From Eumeta japonica (lineage: Eukaryota; Arthropoda; Insecta; Lepidoptera; Psychidae), in contig BGZK01000889.1 of NCBI GenBank assembly GCA_005406025.1, forward strand, positions 1 through 64,000: a stretch of 64,000 nucleotides of DNA, given 5' to 3'. Both the position numbers and the translations under genes were made by a program. Positions within the stretch are counted from its first letter, which is position 1. Each line of letters opens with the position of its first letter. The notes below the pieces were generated by a model that did no database searches, had not been told where the DNA came from, and saw nothing but the letters and a program-made list of their open reading frames with translations. Positions 59,872 to 64,000 of the stretch are shown one piece after another.

Positions 59872-61109
59872 CGAGGGTTGTGCCAAAAGTAATTAGATAC
59901 TATTTGGTAATTTAATACTGGCAGGTTCTGATTATTTAGTGATACATCTAAAAATAAAACTTATTTTAATTCAAATGCTTAATTTGGTAAGAATCTGATG
60001 GGATTTGTTTGCAACAATGGGAGTCAGTCGACGTGATTTCCACCTTATGATTATTATGACTAAAAAAAAAAGTTTAAAGCCCCAAAAAATGTTTTTAACT
60101 TCGGTCGAATCTGCTTGTTCAGGAGCAACAGATTTTGATTGGTTTGCTGAGTTTAAAAGAGGACGGCGTAGCTTTGAAGATGATGTGAAGACGGGTCGGC
60201 CATCAATCGCAGTCGCTCAACAAAATGTTCAAGCAGTTGAAAATTTGACCTTAGAGATCCGAATAATTACATATTTAGACCTTGAACAAGAAATTGGCAT
60301 TGGATCAACATTAATACAAACCATTATTCACTACAACATTTCTTCCCGTAAGCGTTGTTCGAAATGGGTGCAGTACGAACTGACCGATGAGCAGAAAGAT
60401 CGCTGGGTAGATTGGTGTCGATTTATAACAGAAAAATACGACGGAGGCGAGAAAAATACGTGTACGATATATTTATCGCTGACGAAACACGACTATACAA
60501 ATACGATCGCGAAATAAAACGACAATCGGCCGTATGGCGCTATGAAAATTAATCTACACCAATAAAATGTCATCGTGCGCAAAGCATACAAATACAAATG
60601 GTCGCCACGTTTTATTCTGTAAGACCGGTCATATTGTTACTCTGGCGCTAGAAAATCTAAAAAGAAATAAGTTTTATTGGTAACAGTTTGTGTTCCAGCA
60701 GTCTCATGAGCTTGATGTGACAAGAGACCGAAGTCTCACGGATAGGGCACCTTCTTTTTGTACCACGACAATCCCGCGCCGCACACGTCTGCCAGACTTG
60801 ATTAATTCAGAACATGTGTCTGTCCTACCTCAACCACCATATTTCGCTAACTTAGCACCTTGCGATTTTTATTTGTTTCCCAAAGTCAAAGAAAAATTAC
60901 ACGACAGAGATGTGAGAACAAGGAAGATTGCACTGATTGCTTATTATTTCGGAATTTCTGAAGTATGTGAAAAAAGTATTTTTCAGTGGTTTGAAAGCAT
61001 TGAAAAGCGTATACCTACTAAGGCTGAATACTCTGAAAAGACAAATATTAGTAATAAATAATAAATATTGTCTTTTTTTGAGTACCTACTTTTTTTTGCC
61101 ACACCCGAC
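59872..61109 (+). mobile_element. mariner element with both termini and TA target sites, inactive
   Basis: The element is 1,238 bp, a normal mariner length. The left end CGAGGGTTGTGCCAAAAGTA is matched at the right end, read inwards, by GTCGGGTGTGGCAAAAAAAA and then GTAGGTACT (left: TTAGATACT). Both are flanked by TA (59870-59871 and 61110-61111), the target duplication of mariners. The copy is degraded inside but its borders are clear, so this is the best preserved transposon of the window. Confidence 0.85.
60005..61058 (+). pseudogene. mariner transposase pseudogene
   Basis: An initial frame of 170 residues keeps FKRGRRSFEDDVKTGRPSIA (linker with GRP motif between the two helix-turn-helix units) and KWVQYELTDEQKDRWVDWCR. 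A one-base shift then separates the first catalytic block, which reads DETRLYKYD in another frame. The second block reads YHDNPAPHTSAR (Asp at 60767-60769). The third reads YFANLAPCDFYLFPKVKEKL with the Asp at 60864-60866. The distance between these two Asp codons is 97 bases instead of the 105 expected for 34 intervening residues, so about eight bases are lost. Several stops make it non-functional. Confidence 0.85.
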
Positions 61110-61111
61110 TA

Positions 61112-63015
61112 CGACTTCTCCCATACGACTTCTCAGAAATTTACGAAAATCGTGTCCATACTCAGTTTTATATAATTGTTAACGTTATATTGTACATTTT
61201 GTATTTTTTTTGAGAAAACTATACCACTGCAGCTACTCGAGCCGTACTCCGTTTTAGTACTTCAATCTCACAATACAAAATGGCAGTTAACCGAATACTT
61301 TAAGTATCATTCCCTCATCGTGTCCCTTACTCAACATTTAAATAATATTACATCATTAATTTATTGTGTATTATGATTATAACCGGTTATAATCATTACT
61401 TATATTAAAAATAGTGCATTCAACAGTATACCCTTTTCATTAAATAACGAGTAAAAAATCATTAGAAAATTTATTTTATATCTGGATTCCAAAAAAAATA
61501 TGCACTCACTTTTTACAAAAACCTGGATTGTACTTTTAAATCGGATTGTAGGTTGTCGCGCTTTTCGATTTTTATTGTGAGCAACCCTGTCAATGAAGCC
61601 ATACTATCATTGTTGCAAGGCGCGAAGAGATATGTTGTTGTCAAATGATTTTTATTTAATTATTTGAATGTTACATTTTTGTACCTCATTCTCACACACC
61701 ATCTGAATATAAGATAATTATTTTATTTTGTAATAATCATTATACTGTTTCACATGTTTGGCGGAGTGAAAATCTTGCCTCGAATTGGAATTCAATTTGA
61801 GGTTATGCACAATCAGCTTTTGTAGGTTATGTTTGATTTTAATATTCCCTCATTTCCCTCACTAATTTTATTAATGAGAATTTATGAGGGAATGATCTAT
61901 TTGTTTTATCGGATCTTATTTGTAATGAATGATTGCATTTTTGATGTGTATAGATAACTACTTCCCACTTTTTTTAGGTTTTTAGGAGTAACATTAATGG
62001 AAAAATATATTGTAAGCCTGAATTCACTCAAGAATATCTTGAAGTCTAGATATCCATCTATAATCCTGTTTGTGGTTACAAGCGACGATATTTAATAAAA
62101 TAAATTCATGCTGAGAAAAAAAAGATGTTTATTATATTAATTTAATCTAAACATAGCAATAACGTAAAAAAAACTCATTCCCTCACTTGAATCTTCATTC
62201 CCTTATAACTGACTTTTTTTTATCATTTCATTTTCAATCAAATCAAAAAAATCTGAGGCCGACATAGACAGCTGTGGTAAATTACTTGTGTGCTATATAT
62301 TGAATATATAAATTTGTCAATTATTGCAAATTATATTTTTATTATTATGCGAAGTCGTTTTTCGAAAATTCGTAATAACCAGTCACCCCCGTATTGATAG
62401 TATTGTAATATATAAACATCTTATTTGTTTTGCAAATTTTTATTTTAGTAATTCTTTAAAACTTTCTCTGTTTATAATTTATTGCATATAAAAGGTATTT
62501 TGTAGTAAATAGATTGATATTTTACAGTTGTCCAAGCTTCAAGAACTAAAAATTATACATAGAAGCTCATTACTTTTTAAAATCTATTTATATGTAAGCA
62601 ATGAGCCACAGAATAAAGACAAATGTTGATTAAACCGCGCAAAATTTAATAAACCTATTTTAAAATGATAATCTCGAGCAAAAGATACGTTCAGTTGCCG
62701 ATAACATCATTATACTGCCCTGTTCGGTCATCAAAACCTGTAGCCGACATTAAAAAGAGTTATAATCAATTTTCGCGTTTATTTACGCCCACTCGTAAAT
62801 TCCTTATCATTATCAAAATCGTTGTAGCTACCGGATCTTTACAGTTTCGCAATTCGGTTTGTTCATTTTTCTCCACTCATCTGAGTGTCCGCATAAATGG
62901 CGTATCCGAAATTCATAACTGGCTTCGACGAAAAGGCTTTTCAAACGCACTGCCATCATAATCTACTATATAGAAAATAGCGTACATTTGTAGAAAAATA
63001 AACCACGCCTACAAA
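61112..63015. other. AT-rich non-coding stretch
   Basis: No supported exon on either strand. Repeated 'attccctca' strings (61848-61895 and 62175-62210) hint at a worn repeat. A 98-codon plus frame at 62665-62961 is compositionally less biased than most but has no recognised motif. Confidence 0.4.
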
Positions 63016-63018
63016 TAA

Positions 63019-63235
63019 CTAGCTTTTGGCCGCAGCTCCGTCCGCGTATACTGGGGTAGTATGATTATGTGATGGTATATGAAATACTTTTTTGGATAGG
63101 ATTTACGTAAAATCCGTTCTTAGTGGGTATCCCGGAAAGAATAACTATGCCCAAGTTCAAGTCAATCGGAAGTATAGTTTGGAGGATCTCGTGATGAGTC
63201 AGTCAGTGGTATTTCGCTTATATGTATATGTAAAT
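63019..63235 (-). mobile_element. Helitron-like non-autonomous element, minus-strand copy
   Basis: The plus strand starts ACTAGCTTTTGGCCGCAGCT then CCGTCCGCG, the inverse of the GC hairpin and terminal CTAG. It continues with GGATTTACGTAAAATCCGTT, CTTAGTGGGTA, CCAAGTTCAAGTCAATCGGA, GAGGATCTCGTGATGAGTCA and GTCAGTGGTATTTCGC. This is the reverse of the body at 41900-42204 (GCGAAATAGCACTGACTGAC, CGAAATCTCCG, AACGGATTTTACGCAAATCC). The two copies are diverged but collinear. Confidence 0.65.
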
Positions 63236-63239
63236 AAGA

Positions 63240-64000
63240 TTTGGGGTTATTATTACATATTACTACAGCTAATGATGGTGTAATTTACTTTTATTTTGTG
63301 TCATCTTTAAGTATATATATTTTTTTAAATTTAAAATTAGTTTTACGCCATCATATATTCTATATTAAAATATTTATATTTTATTGTGCATTTATTTATA
63401 TTTCTGTTCAAAAGTAATACGTCAACGTAATGATGCTCACGCTAAGCCCTCAATTTGTTTTTGTAATGTTACTCAAAAAGTCTTCTTAAAGATTAGAGTA
63501 ATTCCGGTTTATGTGTATCAATCGTTCCCAATCTTTTGATATATTTTACGCGACATCGGCGAACGCGAAAATAAATATTTTATGATGTTAAGAAATGGCT
63601 TCGTTTATTACCAGATATGTTTTTTTTTTCGATGTGCCAGATCACGATAATTTTACGAATAACGTGGTAAGTAACTTAAAGTTAAATTATTTGCATACTC
63701 AACCCCAAAAAAATTCAGAGGCTGCATAGAATATTAATTTTAAATAAATTTATATTTTATTGAAATATTACTATGAAATCGAACAGAGAATGCTTGGCAA
63801 ATTTTCAATTTGGATAGAATTTCAAACTAATGTTATTACAACCATTATATAACAAAATTTTTGAGAAGATAAAAGAATTATATTGTGTTTATTATTTTTT
63901 CAGTAAAATCCTCAAATAATTTGGTTAACACAAATAATAAATAAATGAAAATATACGATTCAACGTATACTGTCAATGTTTTCTAATTTCAAAACTAACG
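63240..64000. other. AT-rich non-coding end of window
   Basis: No gene, RNA gene or classified element recognised up to the window edge. Confidence 0.45.

Noticed and set aside
1..64000. CRISPR arrays, bacterial operons, riboswitches
   Set aside because: The window is eukaryotic nuclear DNA (spliced gene, Pol III tRNA genes, mariners); no regularly spaced direct repeats with unique spacers were seen.

Overview
The window is a gene-poor, AT-rich stretch of animal nuclear DNA. It is most likely from a lepidopteran insect. The reasons are eukaryotic splice signals, two ordinary Pol III tRNA genes, many decayed mariner copies, and interspersed repeats with heads and tails of a kind common in moth and butterfly genomes (repeats starting with a GTGCGAGT...AGGGTTCCG head, Helitron-like ends rich in GCGGGC..GAGCC..CGGGC, and 3' tails ending in ATAATATTAGTA). 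The organism call is inference; no marker gene was searched.

The only convincing protein-coding gene lies on the minus strand between 54662 and 58482. Five exons are visible; the 5' part is missing or not recognised. It encodes the end of an extracellular region, one transmembrane helix and a very long, probably disordered cytoplasmic tail rich in Ser, Arg and proline motifs. Four junctions keep the reading frame; the donor of the third visible exon is ambiguous. I could not name the gene with confidence. Two further hypothetical short reading frames (33031-33114 and 49064-49345, both minus) begin with signal-peptide-like sequence but are weak.

Two tRNA genes are complete: tRNA-Leu(AAG) at 42383-42464 (minus) and tRNA-Ile(AAT) at 50241-50314 (plus), each followed by a T-run terminator.

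The rest is intergenic or intronic sequence packed with old mobile DNA: a hAT-like MITE with 8-bp target duplication (3175-3494); a non-LTR retrotransposon end (8225-8946); mariner relics at 10.5, 12.1, 21.1, 30.3-31.4, 35.6-36.5 and 59.87-61.11 kb, the last with both ends and TA target sites; a roughly 1.4-1.6 kb element with long inverted arms (39033-40448); LINE fragments in convergent orientation near 38.6 kb; and many copies of two interspersed families. Several perfect hairpins (14318-14378, 20305-20350, 37835-37868, 47437-47508), an exact 105-bp tandem duplication (34050-34259) and a degenerate GATTCC-like tract (32090-32480) are not explained by these elements. CpG-dense islands (about 7.25-8.13, 12.83-12.93, 15.60-15.86, 25.73-25.93, 44.54-45.05, 46.77-46.92, 48.60-48.97 and 58.99-59.25 kb) stand out from the AT-rich background and may be promoters or first exons of genes whose coding parts lie elsewhere.
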